Positions 47,451 to 59,818 are shown, counted from the first letter of the stretch. The stretch: 64,000 nucleotides of DNA from Xanthobacteraceae bacterium (GCA_029239875.1 JARBUD010000012.1:45223-109222); one strand, 5' to 3'. Made by a program: numbers and translations. Notes: generated by a model from the letters alone, not told the origin.

Positions 47451-47829
47451 CCCCCTCACGGAGACACGATCATTCCGGAGCTCGCCATGCGCTGGATGCT
47501 CGACCGGGGGGCCGACCTCCCCGGGCCGACGCCCACCTCCAAGGCGCGCCGGTCATGCGCCCGCTTCCGGCCTGGAAGCCAGGCGCACGGCGCCTCGACA
47601 CGCGATGCCGCGAAGCTGTTGGCGGGTTGGCATCCCACCAAATGGGCGGGTTGTCCGGGCGACATTAATGAAATATTACCTAAACGTGGGCTACTAACCG
47701 ATTTGGCTTGGGGGTCTTCGGCGACAATGGCTTGGGCGCCGCGGACCTGATCGCAACCGAAGACGGAACAGGCGCGCGTGGCTGCCACGCCGTTGGTGCG
47801 CCCGCCCGTCCTCTGTGCAGGGATGCTTG
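47451..47829. other. Intergenic region before the Tlde1-domain gene
   Basis: This 379-base stretch holds no convincing gene; an 87-codon frame at 47487-47750 lacks a ribosome site, family features and normal third-position GC. A short AT-rich patch around 47665-47700 could hold the promoter for the downstream gene. Confidence 0.4.
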
Positions 47830-48846
47830 ATGCGGCTTATCGGATCGTTCCTCATCGGCTCAGCGGGCTTCGTCGGGATTGCCGTCGCTGTGGCGTGGGT
47901 GTCGAACGCCTCCCTTCCGACGCCGGCCGACGCCGCCCGCGTCGATCCCCCGCCGTTCCGCATGGCGCCGGGCGCGTCCAGGACCGCGAGCGCCGTGGTC
48001 GAAGAGCCCTCCGCGCCGCCGGTCCGCACCGTCACGGACGTGCGCAATTTTTACGCCGCCGGTGAGATTCCCCAGGCGTCGAACTGGCTGTTCAACCCGG
48101 AAGTGATGCCGATCCGTCCGGCCGTGGTCGCCGCCGTGCCAGTGCCGGCCCCCACCGCCGAGCCGACCGTCGAGACGGTGAGCGCCGTGCCGCTGCCGAC
48201 CGCCAATCCGCTCTTCGCCGGCCGGGTCATGGCGGGCAACGAGCCGGAAGACGCGCTCACCTTCGCGCCGCGGCCGCCGAAGAAGCCGAAGCTCGAGGCC
48301 GAGGTCGCTGCGCTGCCGCCTCCCATGGAGGAGGACGTCGCTCCGGAAGAGACGGCCCCGCCGCCCGCCGCCACCGAGGCGCCGAAGGACGAGCTGCGCT
48401 ATCCCACGCGCGAGGACAAGTTCGCCCTCTACGACATCCGCGCCAAGAAGCTCTATCTGCCCGGCGGCAAGAAGCTGGAGGCGCATTCCGGCTATGGCGC
48501 GAAGATGGACAATATCCGCTACGTCCATGTGCGGATGGAGGGCGTGACCCCGCCGAACCGCTACTCGCTGAAGATGCGCGAGGCGCTGTTCCATGGCACC
48601 GAGGCGGTGCGCATGACGCCGGTCGGCGACGGCAAGATGTACGGGCGCAATGGCTTCCTGCTGCATCCCTACCTGCTCGGGCCGCGCGGCGATTCCAATG
48701 GCTGCGTGTCGCTGGCCGACTACGACACCTTCCTCGCCGCCTTCAAGCGGGGCGAGGTGCAGGAGCTCGTGGTGGTCGAGTCGATGCCGGGCTCGGGCGA
48801 CACGCTCAACCCGCTGCTGTCGTGGCTGACCGGCAAGCGCGACTGA
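47830..48846 (+). CDS. DUF2778/Tlde1-type L,D-transpeptidase-like protein
   Basis: The 338-residue protein has an N-terminal membrane anchor or signal (residues 5-24), a long disordered Pro/Ala-rich spacer (about 30-195) and a C-terminal DUF2778 domain. The catalytic pattern is GFLLHPYLLGPRGDSNGCVS, with His and the Ser-Asn-Gly-Cys motif of L,D-transpeptidases. Related Tlde1 proteins act on peptidoglycan tetrapeptides, and some are type VI secretion toxins. No secretion or immunity genes are adjacent, so a housekeeping wall role is more likely. I start at ATG 47830, the best placement for the membrane segment. Confidence 0.8.
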   Translation: MRLIGSFLIGSAGFVGIAVAVAWVSNASLPTPADAARVDPPPFRMAPGASRTASAVVEEPSAPPVRTVTDVRNFYAAGEIPQASNWLFNPEVMPIRPAVVAAVPVPAPTAEPTVETVSAVPLPTANPLFAGRVMAGNEPEDALTFAPRPPKKPKLEAEVAALPPPMEEDVAPEETAPPPAATEAPKDELRYPTREDKFALYDIRAKKLYLPGGKKLEAHSGYGAKMDNIRYVHVRMEGVTPPNRYSLKMREALFHGTEAVRMTPVGDGKMYGRNGFLLHPYLLGPRGDSNGCVSLADYDTFLAAFKRGEVQELVVVESMPGSGDTLNPLLSWLTGKRD

Positions 48847-48884
48847 TCCGGCTTCGGCCTCCCTCTTCAGACTGCCCAGCGACC

Positions 48885-50147
48885 ATGTCCACGCTGCATG
48901 CCGGCTACTTCACCGAGGGGCTCGACGCCGATCCCGAACTTGCGGTCGCGATCCACGGCGAACTCGCGCGCCAGCAGCATGGCATCGAGCTGATCGCCTC
49001 GGAGAACATCGTCTCCCGCCTCGTGCTGGAGGCGCAGGGCTCGGTGCTCACCAACAAGACCGTCGAAGGCCTGCCCTATGCCCGCTACTACGGCGGCGCG
49101 GAGTTCGCCGACGCCATCGAGGCGCTGGCGGTCGAGCGGGCCACGAAGCTGTTCGGCTGCCGCTTCGCCAATGTGCAGCCGCACTCCGGCTCGAATGCCA
49201 ATGCCGGCGTGTTCCTCGGCCTGCTGAAGCTCGGCGACACCATCCTGTCGATGAACACGGCAGCCGGCGGACATATCAGCCACGGCCATCCGGCGACGCT
49301 GACCGGGCGCGACTACCGGATCGTGCCCTACGGCGTCAGCCGCGAGACCGAGCGCATCGAGCTCGACGAGCTGCGTGCGCTGGCGCTCGACCATGCGCCG
49401 AAGCTCATCGTCGCCGGCGGCTCGGCCTATCCGCCGGCCATCGACTTCGCCGGCATGCGGGCCATCGCCGACGAGGTCGGCGCGCTGTTCATGGTCGACA
49501 TGGCGCATTTCGCCGGGCTGGTGGCGACGGGGCTCTACCCGCACCCGTTCCCGCATGCGCATGTGGTGACGTCCACCACCTACAAGTCGCTGCGCGGCGC
49601 GCGCGGCGGCCTCGTGCTGTGGAACGACGCCGCGTTGAGCGACCGCATCAATCACGGCATCTTCCCGGGCGTGCAGGGCTCGGTGATGATGCACGCCGTC
49701 GCCGGCAAGGCGGCATGCTTTGGCGAGGCCTTGAGACCCGAATTCCTCGCCTATAACCAGGCGGTGCTTGCCAATGCCCGCGCCATGGCGGCGGCACTCG
49801 CCGCCGAGGGACTGCGCATCGTCGGCGGCGGCACCGATTGCGGGCTGATGCTGGTCGACCTCTCGCCGCTCGGCGTCACCGGCGACATCGCCGCCAAGGC
49901 GCTGGAGAAGGCGGGGCTGGCGGTGAACAAGAACCTCATCCCCTTCGATTCGCGCCCGCCGGAAGCACCTTCCGGGCTCCGGCTCTCGTCCAATGCCGGC
50001 ACCGCGCGCGGCTTTGGCACAGCCGAGTTCGAGACCGTCGCCGGCTGGATCGCCCGCGTGGTGAAGGCGCCGACGGACGCGGCGACGATCGATGCCGTCC
50101 GCGCGCAGGTGACCGCGCTCTGCGCGCGGTTTCCGATCTACGGCTGA
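48885..50147 (+). CDS. Serine hydroxymethyltransferase family protein, divergent
   Basis: The 420-residue PLP enzyme is of the GlyA family: LIASENIVSRLVLEAQGS, YARYYGGAEFADAIE, VDMAHFAGLVATGLYP and the PLP Lys234 in TSTTYKSLRGARGG. In standard GlyA the Lys motif reads TTTHKTLRGPRGG and the cofactor loop YYGGCEYVD; here His is Tyr and Cys is Ala. These changes suggest a paralogue with altered substrate, for example an alpha-methylserine or other aldol-type enzyme, rather than the housekeeping copy. It lies convergent to cbbR with 10 bases between. Confidence 0.8.
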   Translation: MSTLHAGYFTEGLDADPELAVAIHGELARQQHGIELIASENIVSRLVLEAQGSVLTNKTVEGLPYARYYGGAEFADAIEALAVERATKLFGCRFANVQPHSGSNANAGVFLGLLKLGDTILSMNTAAGGHISHGHPATLTGRDYRIVPYGVSRETERIELDELRALALDHAPKLIVAGGSAYPPAIDFAGMRAIADEVGALFMVDMAHFAGLVATGLYPHPFPHAHVVTSTTYKSLRGARGGLVLWNDAALSDRINHGIFPGVQGSVMMHAVAGKAACFGEALRPEFLAYNQAVLANARAMAAALAAEGLRIVGGGTDCGLMLVDLSPLGVTGDIAAKALEKAGLAVNKNLIPFDSRPPEAPSGLRLSSNAGTARGFGTAEFETVAGWIARVVKAPTDAATIDAVRAQVTALCARFPIYG

Positions 50148-50157
50148 AGGTACGGCC

Positions 50158-51096
50158 TCATTCCCGTGCCGTCGCCTCGACCTGCACATAAGGTGTCGCC
50201 GGCAGGAACTCCGGCCCCCGCCGCGACAGGAACTCGGTGAGCGCCGCGGCCGGCGGGGTCAGGCGCTTGGCGGTGCGCTTCACCACGAACCATTGCCGCA
50301 CTTCCGGCAGCCCCTCGACATCGAGCACGGCAAGGCGTCCGTCTGCGACTTCTGCCGCGATGGTGTGCCCAGAGATGAAGGCAAGGCCGAGCCCCGCCAT
50401 CACCGCCTGCTTGATGGTCTCGTTCGAATCGATCTCCATGCCGATCCGCGGATCGATGCCGGACTGCTGAAAGAACCGCTCCATCAGCCCGCGGGTGCCC
50501 GAGCCCGGCTCGCGCGACATGAAGGTGGAGCTGGCCAGCGCCGCGGGCGGGACGCGCCGGCCGAGCAGCGGATGGTCCGCCGGCGCGATGATGACGTGCG
50601 GGTGGTCGCCGATCAGCGTCTTGTCGACCTCCATGTCGAGCGGCGGCCGGCCCATGATGGCGACGTCGATCTGGTCGCCGCGCAGGCCGGCGATGATCTC
50701 CTCGCGGTTGCCCACCGTCAGCACCACGTCGATGCCCGGATGGGCGCGGGTGAAGCTGCCGAGCGCCGCCGGCACGAAATACTTGGCGGTGGAGACCAGC
50801 CCGACCGAGACGCGGCCGGACTTCAGCCCCTTCATCGCATCGAGCGCGGCGCCGCAATCGGCCATCGCCTGCTCGATGCGGGCGACGGCGGCGAGCACCT
50901 CGCGCCCGGCGGCGCTGGGCTGAAAGCGGTCGCCGGCACGGTCGAGCAGCGGCAGGCCGAGATGCTCCTCCAGCTGCTGCACCTGCATGGTCACCGCGGG
51001 TGGTGTGACGTTGAGCTTGCGCGCGGCGCCGGTGACGCTACCGGTCTCGACGATGGCGGCGACGGCGCGAAGCTGCTTGAGCGTGGCATTACGCAT
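50158..51096 (-). CDS. cbbR: CbbR, LysR-type regulator of the Calvin cycle operon
   Basis: The 312-residue LysR regulator begins with the HTH MRNATLKQLRAVAAIVETGS and TGAARKLNVTPPAVTMQVQQLE (in part), and the effector domain has VSTAKYFVPAALGSFTRAHPGI and SREPGSGTRGLMERFF, both typical of CbbR. It is divergent from cbbF, as in other autotrophic proteobacteria, and should activate the cbb operon in response to metabolites such as NADPH or RuBP. Candidate binding sites lie between the two genes. Confidence 0.93.
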   Translation of the reverse strand: MRNATLKQLRAVAAIVETGSVTGAARKLNVTPPAVTMQVQQLEEHLGLPLLDRAGDRFQPSAAGREVLAAVARIEQAMADCGAALDAMKGLKSGRVSVGLVSTAKYFVPAALGSFTRAHPGIDVVLTVGNREEIIAGLRGDQIDVAIMGRPPLDMEVDKTLIGDHPHVIIAPADHPLLGRRVPPAALASSTFMSREPGSGTRGLMERFFQQSGIDPRIGMEIDSNETIKQAVMAGLGLAFISGHTIAAEVADGRLAVLDVEGLPEVRQWFVVKRTAKRLTPPAAALTEFLSRRGPEFLPATPYVQVEATARE

Positions 51097-51100
51097 GGGG

Positions 51101-51175
51101 AATTACATTTCAGGTAAATTGAATTACCAGGAAAGATTATTCGAATTTCCTTACGCGCGCAATTCGTGCAGTCTG
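51101..51175. promoter_or_regulatory. Candidate CbbR operators and divergent promoters
   Basis: This is the most AT-rich stretch of the cbbR-cbbF region. It holds the perfect dyad TTAC-N7-GTAA (51103-51117), beginning 7 bases before the cbbR start, and further GAATTAC/ATTCGAA elements down to 51150. LysR regulators bind paired T-N11-A-like sites of this kind. The cbbF promoter itself could not be placed with confidence. Confidence 0.55.
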
Positions 51176-51277
51176 GCATCAACAAGAGGCGTCCGCCGCT
51201 TCGGGTTCCCCGCTCGAAGGCCTTACGGAAACGACACGCCAAAAGGGCCCAAGCCCTCGACATAACTGGGGAACGCC

Positions 51278-52303
51278 ATGATACGCCCGACTTTGCAGGA
51301 CCACCTGGACAGGTGGTCGCAAGCCGATGATTCACGCCGCGATGTTGCGCGCACCGTGCTCGCCCTCGCCGGCGCCGGCCTCCGAATCTCGCAGCTTCTC
51401 GCCGCCGGCCCGCTGGCGGGCTCGCTGGCTGCCGTGCGCGGCCACCATGCCGACGGCGACAGCCAGAAGGAGCTCGACGTCGTCGCCGACACGCTGGTGC
51501 GCGAGGCGCTGGCCGAGGCGCCGGTCGCCCTGCTGGGCTCCGAGGAGGCGGAGGAGGCGATAGCGCTCGACCCCGCCGGCACGCTCGCCGTCGCGGTCGA
51601 TCCGCTGGACGGCTCGTCCAACATCGACGCGAACATGACGGTCGGCACGATCTTCTCGATCCTGCCCTACATCGGTCCCGCCTCGCTGCTGCAGCCGGGC
51701 TCGGCGCAGCTCGCCGCCGGCTTCCTCGTCTACGGGCCGCAGACGGCTCTGGCGCTGACCGTCGGCGCGGGCACGCAGATCTTCATCCTCGATCGTGCGA
51801 GCGGCGACTTCCTGCTCGCCGAGGAACGCGCGCTGGTGCTGCCCGAGACGGCCGAATACGCGATCAACGGCTCCAACGCCCGCCACTGGGACCTGGCGAT
51901 CCGCTGCTACGTCGAGGACTGCCAGGCCGGCATGGACGGCCCGCGGGCCAAGGACTTCAACACCCGCTGGGTCGCTTCCATGGTGGCGGACGTCTTCCGC
52001 ATCCTGGTGCGCGGCGGCGTCTATCTCTATCCGGGCGACGCGCGCCGCGGCTACACGCAGGGCCGGCTGCGCCTCGTCTACGAGGCCAATCCGGTCGCCT
52101 ACCTGATGGAGCAGGCGCAGGGCGCGGCGACGGACGGGCATCGTTCGATCCTCGAACTCGAGCCGACGCATCTGCACCAGCGCGTGCCCCTCGTCTTCGG
52201 CTCGCGCGCCGAGGTCGAGCGCATCGCCCGCTATCACCACGATGCCGCCGCCATGCCCGAGCGCTCGCCGCTGTTCGGCCGGCGCGGCCTGCTGCGCGCC
52301 TGA
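51278..52303 (+). CDS. cbbF: Fructose-1,6-bisphosphatase / sedoheptulose-1,7-bisphosphatase
   Basis: The 341-residue class I FBPase has the metal-binding segments ALLGSEEAEEA and VDPLDGSSNIDANM, the sugar-phosphate segment YPGDARRGYTQGRLRLVYEANP (in part RLRLVYEANP) and the C-terminal RSPLFGRRGL. It is the first gene of the cbb operon and divergent from cbbR. In the Calvin cycle such enzymes often act on both fructose and sedoheptulose bisphosphates. The next gene starts 13 bases after its stop. Confidence 0.94.
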   Translation: MIRPTLQDHLDRWSQADDSRRDVARTVLALAGAGLRISQLLAAGPLAGSLAAVRGHHADGDSQKELDVVADTLVREALAEAPVALLGSEEAEEAIALDPAGTLAVAVDPLDGSSNIDANMTVGTIFSILPYIGPASLLQPGSAQLAAGFLVYGPQTALALTVGAGTQIFILDRASGDFLLAEERALVLPETAEYAINGSNARHWDLAIRCYVEDCQAGMDGPRAKDFNTRWVASMVADVFRILVRGGVYLYPGDARRGYTQGRLRLVYEANPVAYLMEQAQGAATDGHRSILELEPTHLHQRVPLVFGSRAEVERIARYHHDAAAMPERSPLFGRRGLLRA

Positions 52304-52316
52304 GGGGAGGGGAGCC

Positions 52317-53192
52317 ATGTCGATCCACCATCCCATCATCTCCGTCACCGGCTCGTCCGGCGCGGGCACCACCTCGGTGCGGCGCATCTTCGAGCAGATC
52401 TTCCGCCGCGAGGAGGTCGCCGCCGCCTATATCGAGGGCGACGCCTATCACCGCTACGACCGCGCCGAGATGAAGCGCGTCATGGCCGAGGAGGCGGGGC
52501 GGGGCAACCACCACTACAGCCATTTCGGCCCGGACTCGAACCTGTTCGAGGAGCTGGAGGAGACCTTCCGCTCCTACGCGCAGACCGGCACCGGCCAGTT
52601 CCGCCACTATGTCCACGATGACAAGGAGGCGGAGGAATATGGCGGCGCTCCCGGCACCTTCACCGCCTGGGAGCCGATCCCGACCCCGACCGACCTGCTC
52701 TTCTATGAGGGCCTGCACGGCGCGGTGGTGAGCGGCAACATCGATGTCGCCCGCTATGCGGACCTGAAGATCGGCGTGGTGCCGGTGATCAATCTCGAGT
52801 GGATCCAGAAGATCCACCGCGACCGCTCGCACCGCGGCTACTCCACCGAGGCGGTGACCGACACCATCCTGCGGCGCATGCCGGACTACGTGAACTACAT
52901 CTGCCCGCAGTTCACGCACACCGACATCAACTTCCAGCGCGTGCCGACGGTCGACACCTCGAATCCGTTCATCGCGCGCTGGATACCGACGGCGGACGAG
53001 TCGATCGTCGTCATCCGCTTCAAGAGCCCGCGCGGGATCGATTTTCCCTACCTGCTCTCGATGATCCAGGGCTCGTGGATGAGCCGCGCCAATTCCATCG
53101 TGATCCCGGGCGGCAAGCTCGACATCGCGATGCAGCTCATCCTCACGCCAATGATCCTTCACCTCGTCGAAAAGAAGCGGCGCGCCGCCTGA
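52317..53192 (+). CDS. cbbP: Phosphoribulokinase
   Basis: The 291-residue kinase makes ribulose-1,5-bisphosphate, the RuBisCO substrate. Walker A is GSSGAGTTS (residues 12-20), followed by [27 protein letters not shown] and [10 protein letters not shown] with the catalytic acidic residue. The length and segments are those of proteobacterial octameric PRK, which is activated by NADH. GGGGAGGGGAG precedes the ATG at 52317. It lies between cbbF and cbbT. Confidence 0.96.
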   Translation: MSIHHPIISVTGSSGAGTTSVRRIFEQIFRREEVAAAYIEGDAYHRYDRAEMKRVMAEEAGRGNHHYSHFGPDSNLFEELEETFRSYAQTGTGQFRHYVHDDKEAEEYGGAPGTFTAWEPIPTPTDLLFYEGLHGAVVSGNIDVARYADLKIGVVPVINLEWIQKIHRDRSHRGYSTEAVTDTILRRMPDYVNYICPQFTHTDINFQRVPTVDTSNPFIARWIPTADESIVVIRFKSPRGIDFPYLLSMIQGSWMSRANSIVIPGGKLDIAMQLILTPMILHLVEKKRRAA

Positions 53193-53205
53193 GCCGGAGG
53201 ACGAC

Positions 53206-55230
53206 ATGCTCACCCGAAACGCCCCGACGTCCCAGCGTCCGCCCCAGGACCTGCCGGAAGTGCTGCACGACGATATGGCCAACGCGCTGCGTGCGCTCGC
53301 CATGGACGCGGTCGAACAGGCCAAGTCCGGCCATCCCGGCATGCCCATGGGCATGGCGGATGTCGCCACCGCCCTGTTCAGCCGCTTCGTGAAGATCGAT
53401 CCGACCCGCCCGGACTGGTACGACCGCGACCGCGTCGTGCTCTCCGCCGGCCACGGCTCGATGCTGCTCTACGCGGTCAACCACCTGCTCGGCTATGCCG
53501 ACATGGGCACCGACCAGCTCCGGCGCTTCCGCCAGCTCGGCGCCACCACCGCAGGCCATCCGGAATATGGCCACACGCTCGGCGTCGAGACCACCACCGG
53601 CCCGCTCGGCCAGGGGCTCGCCACCGCCGTCGGCATGGCGCTGGCCGAGCGCCTGCTCAACGCCCGCTTCGGCGACGACCTCGTCGACCACCACACCTAT
53701 GTCATCGCCGGCGACGGCTGCCTGATGGAGGGGATCAGCCACGAGGCCATCGACCTCGCCGGGCACCTCAAGCTCGGCAAGCTGATCCTGCTGTGGGATG
53801 ACAACGGCATCTCGATCGACGGGCGCACCACGCTCTCGACCTCGACCGACCAGCTCGCCCGCTTCGAGGCGGCCGGCTGGGACGTGATGCGCGTCGACGG
53901 CCACGCCTATCACGCGGTGATCGACGCGATCGCCGAGGCCCGCGGCACGGAGCGTCCGAGCTTGATCGCCTGCCGCACCACCATCGGCTTCGGCGCGCCC
54001 ACCAAGGCGGGCACGGAAGGTGCCCACGGCGCGCCGCTCGGCCCCGAGGAGATCGCCGGCGCCCGCGCCCGCCTCGGCTGGAGCCATGCTCCCTTCGAGG
54101 TGCCGGCTGACGTGCGCGAGGCCTGGGCCCACACCGCCGCCCGCGGCCGTGGTGCCCGCGAGGCGTGGGAGAAGCGGCTTTCCGCCTCCGGCCGCCGCGC
54201 TGCCTTCGAGGCGGCGATGGAAGGCGAGCTGCCCGCCGATTTCGACGAGAAGCTCGACGCCTACAAGCGCGAGCTGTCGCAGAGCGCGCCGAAGGTCGCG
54301 ACCCGCAAGGCGTCGGAGATGGCACTCGCCGTCATCAATGCCGAGACCGACCTCACCGTCGGCGGTTCGGCCGACCTCACCCATTCCAACCTCACCTACA
54401 CCAAGGGACTGGTGCCGGTGACGCCTGGCAACTTCGACGGCCGCTACCTGCATTACGGCATCCGCGAGCACGCCATGGCAGCGGTGATGAACGGCCTCGC
54501 CCTGCATCGCGGCACCATTCCCTATGGCGGGACCTTCCTGGTCTTCTCCGACTATGCGCGAGGAGCCATGCGGCTCTCAGCGCTGATGGGCCAGCGCGTC
54601 ATCTATGTGCTGACGCACGACTCCATCGGCCTCGGCGAGGACGGGCCGACGCACCAGCCGGTCGAGCATCTCGCCACGCTGCGGGCAATGCCGAACCTGC
54701 ACGTGTTCCGCCCCGCCGACGCGGTGGAGACGCTGGAAGCCTGGCAGCTCGCCTTGCATGCGGAGGGTACGCCTTCGGTGCTGGCGCTGTCGCGGCAGAA
54801 CCTGCCGACCTTCCGCACCACGCACAGCGAGGAGAACCTCACCGGGTACGGCGCCTATGTCGCCCGCAAGCCCGAGCGTCGGCGCGACATCACGCTGCTC
54901 GCCACCGGGTCGGAGGTCGAGATCGCCTTCAAGGCGGCCGACATGCTGGCGCTGCGCGGGGTCGACGCCGCCGTCGTCTCCATGCCCTGCTGGGAACTGT
55001 TCGAGAAGCAGAGCGCGGATTACCGCCGCGCCGTGCTCGGCACTGCGCCGCGTGTCGCGGTGGAGGCGGCCGCCCGCTTCGGCTGGGACCGCTGGATCGG
55101 CGATCGCGGCCGCTTCATCGGCATGGACGGCTTCGGCGCCTCGGCGCCGGCCCCCGAACTCTACAGGCACTTCAACATCACGCCGGAGGCGGTGGTCGCC
55201 GCCGCCTGCGACCTCATCACCTGCGCCTGA
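53206..55230 (+). CDS. cbbT: Transketolase
   Basis: The 674-residue thiamine diphosphate enzyme has [19 protein letters not shown] at the start, the ThDP motif [13 protein letters not shown] to [10 protein letters not shown], the pyrimidine-domain segment YIREH-like [13 protein letters not shown], and [14 protein letters not shown]. It shuttles two-carbon units in the regeneration part of the Calvin cycle. The ATG is 13 bases after cbbP and has GGAGGA upstream. A housekeeping tkt is presumably elsewhere. Confidence 0.95.
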   Translation: MLTRNAPTSQRPPQDLPEVLHDDMANALRALAMDAVEQAKSGHPGMPMGMADVATALFSRFVKIDPTRPDWYDRDRVVLSAGHGSMLLYAVNHLLGYADMGTDQLRRFRQLGATTAGHPEYGHTLGVETTTGPLGQGLATAVGMALAERLLNARFGDDLVDHHTYVIAGDGCLMEGISHEAIDLAGHLKLGKLILLWDDNGISIDGRTTLSTSTDQLARFEAAGWDVMRVDGHAYHAVIDAIAEARGTERPSLIACRTTIGFGAPTKAGTEGAHGAPLGPEEIAGARARLGWSHAPFEVPADVREAWAHTAARGRGAREAWEKRLSASGRRAAFEAAMEGELPADFDEKLDAYKRELSQSAPKVATRKASEMALAVINAETDLTVGGSADLTHSNLTYTKGLVPVTPGNFDGRYLHYGIREHAMAAVMNGLALHRGTIPYGGTFLVFSDYARGAMRLSALMGQRVIYVLTHDSIGLGEDGPTHQPVEHLATLRAMPNLHVFRPADAVETLEAWQLALHAEGTPSVLALSRQNLPTFRTTHSEENLTGYGAYVARKPERRRDITLLATGSEVEIAFKAADMLALRGVDAAVVSMPCWELFEKQSADYRRAVLGTAPRVAVEAAARFGWDRWIGDRGRFIGMDGFGASAPAPELYRHFNITPEAVVAAACDLITCA

Positions 55231-55242
55231 GGAGGAACTGAC

Positions 55243-57865
<2,623 letters not shown>

Positions 57866-57882
57866 TCGACGCCGCCTTTGCC

Positions 57883-57972
57883 GTCATCCCGGACGCGCCG
57901 CAGGCGTGATCCGGGATCGCAAGCCGCAACTGGAACCCGATCCCGGCTCGGCCTTAGGCCGTCCGGGATGAC
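57883..57972. repeat. REP-like inverted repeats between cbbL and cbbS
   Basis: GTCATCCCGGACGCGCCGC, inverted ATCCGGGATCG, and a second pair CCCGATCCCGG...CCGTCCGGGATGAC fill most of the 124-base gap. Folding would put a stable hairpin between the two subunit messages, which normally lie closer together. Repeats starting GTCATCCCGGAC are common dispersed elements of Rhizobiales; another trace starts at 59658. Confidence 0.75.
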
Positions 57973-57989
57973 GAGAGCGAGACAAGACC

Positions 57990-58409
57990 ATGCGCATCAC
58001 CCAGGGAGCCTTCTCCTTCCTGCCGGACCTGACCGACGAACAGATCACCAAGCAGGTGCAGTACTGCATCGACAAGGGCTGGGCGGTGAACATCGAGTTC
58101 ACCGACGATCCCCATCCCCGCAACACCTATTGGGAACTGTGGGGCCAGCCGATGTTCGACGTGCGTGACGCCGCCGGCGTCATGTTCGAGCTGAACGCCT
58201 GCCGCAAGGCCTATGCCGGCCGGCACTACATCCGGCTCAGCGCCTTCGATTCCACCCATACGTGGGAATCGCTTCGCCTTTCCTTCATCACCGACCGCCC
58301 CACCGAGGAGCCCGGCTTCGCGCTGGAGCGCCAGGAGGTGGATGGACGCTCGATCCGCTACACGACGCGCGCCTACGCCGCCAACCGGCCGGAAGGCGCG
58401 CGCTACTGA
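57990..58409 (+). CDS. cbbS: RuBisCO small subunit, form IC
   Basis: The 139-residue protein begins MRITQGAFSFLPDLTDEQI and has the WAVNIEFTDDPHPRNTYWELWG core. The C-terminal extension after residue 110 (RSIRYTTRAYAANRPEG) is the beta-hairpin of red-type small subunits that fills the central pore of the holoenzyme. It is 124 bases after cbbL. Two terminator-like hairpins follow it before cbbX. Confidence 0.96.
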   Translation: MRITQGAFSFLPDLTDEQITKQVQYCIDKGWAVNIEFTDDPHPRNTYWELWGQPMFDVRDAAGVMFELNACRKAYAGRHYIRLSAFDSTHTWESLRLSFITDRPTEEPGFALERQEVDGRSIRYTTRAYAANRPEGARY

Positions 58410-58463
58410 GGATGACGCGCTTCCGGGCGGGGCGATCCCGCCTCGCCTGGAGACGCTAGGAAC

Positions 58464-58496
58464 CCGTCGGTCTCCCTTCACTCCCCCGACGGTTTT
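58464..58496 (+). terminator. First terminator-like hairpin after cbbS
   Basis: CCGTCGG (58464-58470) pairs with CCGACGG (58486-58492), followed directly by TTTT. It lies 55 bases after the cbbS stop. Confidence 0.6.
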
Positions 58497-58527
58497 CGCG
58501 GCCGCCCGGTTTCCTCCCCGGCCGCGA

Positions 58528-58577
58528 GGGACCGGTTCCGGAATGCCGCGCCCGGAACCGGTCCCCCTTTTCTTCTT
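58528..58577 (+). terminator. Strong intrinsic terminator between cbbS and cbbX
   Basis: GGGACCGGTTCCGG (58528-58541) and CCGGAACCGGTCCC (58552-58565) form a perfect 14-base stem with a 10-base loop, followed by CCTTTTCTTCTT. It should end most transcription after cbbS, so cbbX and rpe would be read less often than the RuBisCO genes, or from a promoter further downstream. Confidence 0.8.
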
Positions 58578-58584
58578 CGACGAC

Positions 58585-58693
58585 CATCCTTCGAGGCCCG
58601 CTTCGCTCGCACCTCGGGATGACGTTGCAGGGGAAGAGAGACTTGGAACAACGCCATCCCGAGGTGCCCGGTGCAGCCGGGCCTCGAAGGATG
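58585..58693. repeat. Paired REP-type palindromic repeats upstream of cbbX
   Basis: CATCCTTCGAGGC...CACCTCGGGATG and CATCCCGAGGTG...GCCTCGAAGGATG are two inverted units of the same family as at 13273-13379. They end 20 bases before the cbbX start codon. Confidence 0.8.
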
Positions 58694-58712
58694 CTGATCA
58701 GGAGCGACCACC

Positions 58713-59654
58713 ATGGACGCTGTCATCGATAGCCCGCCTGTCGCGGACACTTCCCCCGCCGCCGTCGACCTGCGCGCCGAGTTCGCGAATAGCGGTCTCG
58801 CCGAGGTGTTCGACCAGCTCGACCGCGAGCTGGTCGGCCTCAGCCCGGTGAAGCAGCGGCTGCGCGAGATCGGCGCGCTGCTGCTGGTCGACCGCGCCCG
58901 CGCCCGCTTCGACCTTCAGGCGGTCAGCCCCACGCTGCATATGAGCTTCACCGGCAATCCGGGAACGGGAAAGACCACCGTCGCCCTGCGCATGGCGGAG
59001 ATCCTCCACCGGCTCGGCTATGTGCGGAAGGGCCATCTCGTCACCGTCACCCGTGACGACCTGGTCGGCCAGTATATCGGGCACACCGCGCCCAAGACCA
59101 AGGAAGTGCTCAAGCGCGCCATGGGCGGCGTGCTGTTCATCGACGAGGCCTACTACCTCTACCGGCCCGAGAACGAGCGCGACTACGGGCAGGAGGCGAT
59201 CGAGATCCTGCTGCAGATCATGGAGAACCAGCGCGACGACCTCGTCGTCATCCTCGCCGGCTATGGCGACCGGATGGAGCGCTTCTTCATGGCCAATCCC
59301 GGCTTCCGCTCGCGCGTCGCTCACCATATCGACTTCCCCGACTATTCCGGCGATGAGCTGGAAGCGATCGGCGGGCGCATCTTGGAGACGATGAGCTACC
59401 GCATGAGCGCAGGGGCGGAAGAGGCGTTCCAGCGCTACATCGAGCTGCGCATGCAGCAGCCGCATTTCGCCAACGGCCGCTCCATCCGCAACGCGCTCGA
59501 CCGCGCGCGGCTGCGGCAGGCCAACCGGCTGTTCAATTCCGAGCGGCCGGTGACGGCGGAAGACCTCGCCACCATCGAGGCGGAGGATATCCTTGCCAGC
59601 CGGGTCTTCTCCGGCGGCATCGACAGCTATCCGCCGTTGCGTGCGGCCGACTGA
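58713..59654 (+). CDS. cbbX: CbbX, red-type RuBisCO activase
   Basis: The 313-residue AAA+ protein removes inhibitory sugar phosphates from red-type RuBisCO by pulling on the large-subunit C-terminus. Walker A is GNPGTGKTT (residues 81-89), Walker [12 protein letters not shown], sensor segment [13 protein letters not shown], and the Arg finger region NPGFRSR. RuBP acts as its allosteric activator in studied homologues. The ATG has AGGAG about 10 bases upstream. It is separated from cbbS by two hairpins and a REP pair. Confidence 0.95.
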   Translation: MDAVIDSPPVADTSPAAVDLRAEFANSGLAEVFDQLDRELVGLSPVKQRLREIGALLLVDRARARFDLQAVSPTLHMSFTGNPGTGKTTVALRMAEILHRLGYVRKGHLVTVTRDDLVGQYIGHTAPKTKEVLKRAMGGVLFIDEAYYLYRPENERDYGQEAIEILLQIMENQRDDLVVILAGYGDRMERFFMANPGFRSRVAHHIDFPDYSGDELEAIGGRILETMSYRMSAGAEEAFQRYIELRMQQPHFANGRSIRNALDRARLRQANRLFNSERPVTAEDLATIEAEDILASRVFSGGIDSYPPLRAAD

Positions 59655-59681
59655 ACGTCATCCCGGACGGCACTGAACTTT

Positions 59682-59790
59682 CCTCTCCCCGTTGGGGAGA
59701 GGTGGCCCGCGAAGCGGGTCGGTGAGGGAGATCACGCTGCGGAGCGGCAGAAGACCCCTCACCCCAACCCTCTCCCCAACGGGGAGAGGG
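59682..59790. repeat. Dispersed palindromic repeat between cbbX and rpe
   Basis: CCTCTCCCCGTTGGGGAGAGG is itself a palindrome, and CCCTCTCCCCAACGGGGAG is its inverted partner about 90 bases on, with GGCCCGCGAAGCGGGTC between. This kind of element is frequent in alphaproteobacterial intergenic DNA. Confidence 0.75.
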
Positions 59791-59818
59791 AGTTGAAGCG
59801 GCTTCACAGGAGACACCC

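Noticed and set aside
47487..47750. 87-codon frame between the dehydrogenase and the Tlde1 gene
   Set aside because: It has no ribosome site, no recognisable family and a non-coding composition.
47830..48846. Type VI secretion toxin-immunity pair
   Set aside because: The DUF2778 domain is shared with Tlde1 toxins, but no immunity, Hcp, VgrG or adaptor gene is nearby.
58585..59790. Repeated palindromes as a possible CRISPR array
   Set aside because: Units are inverted pairs of different sequence and spacing, without regular spacers or cas genes.
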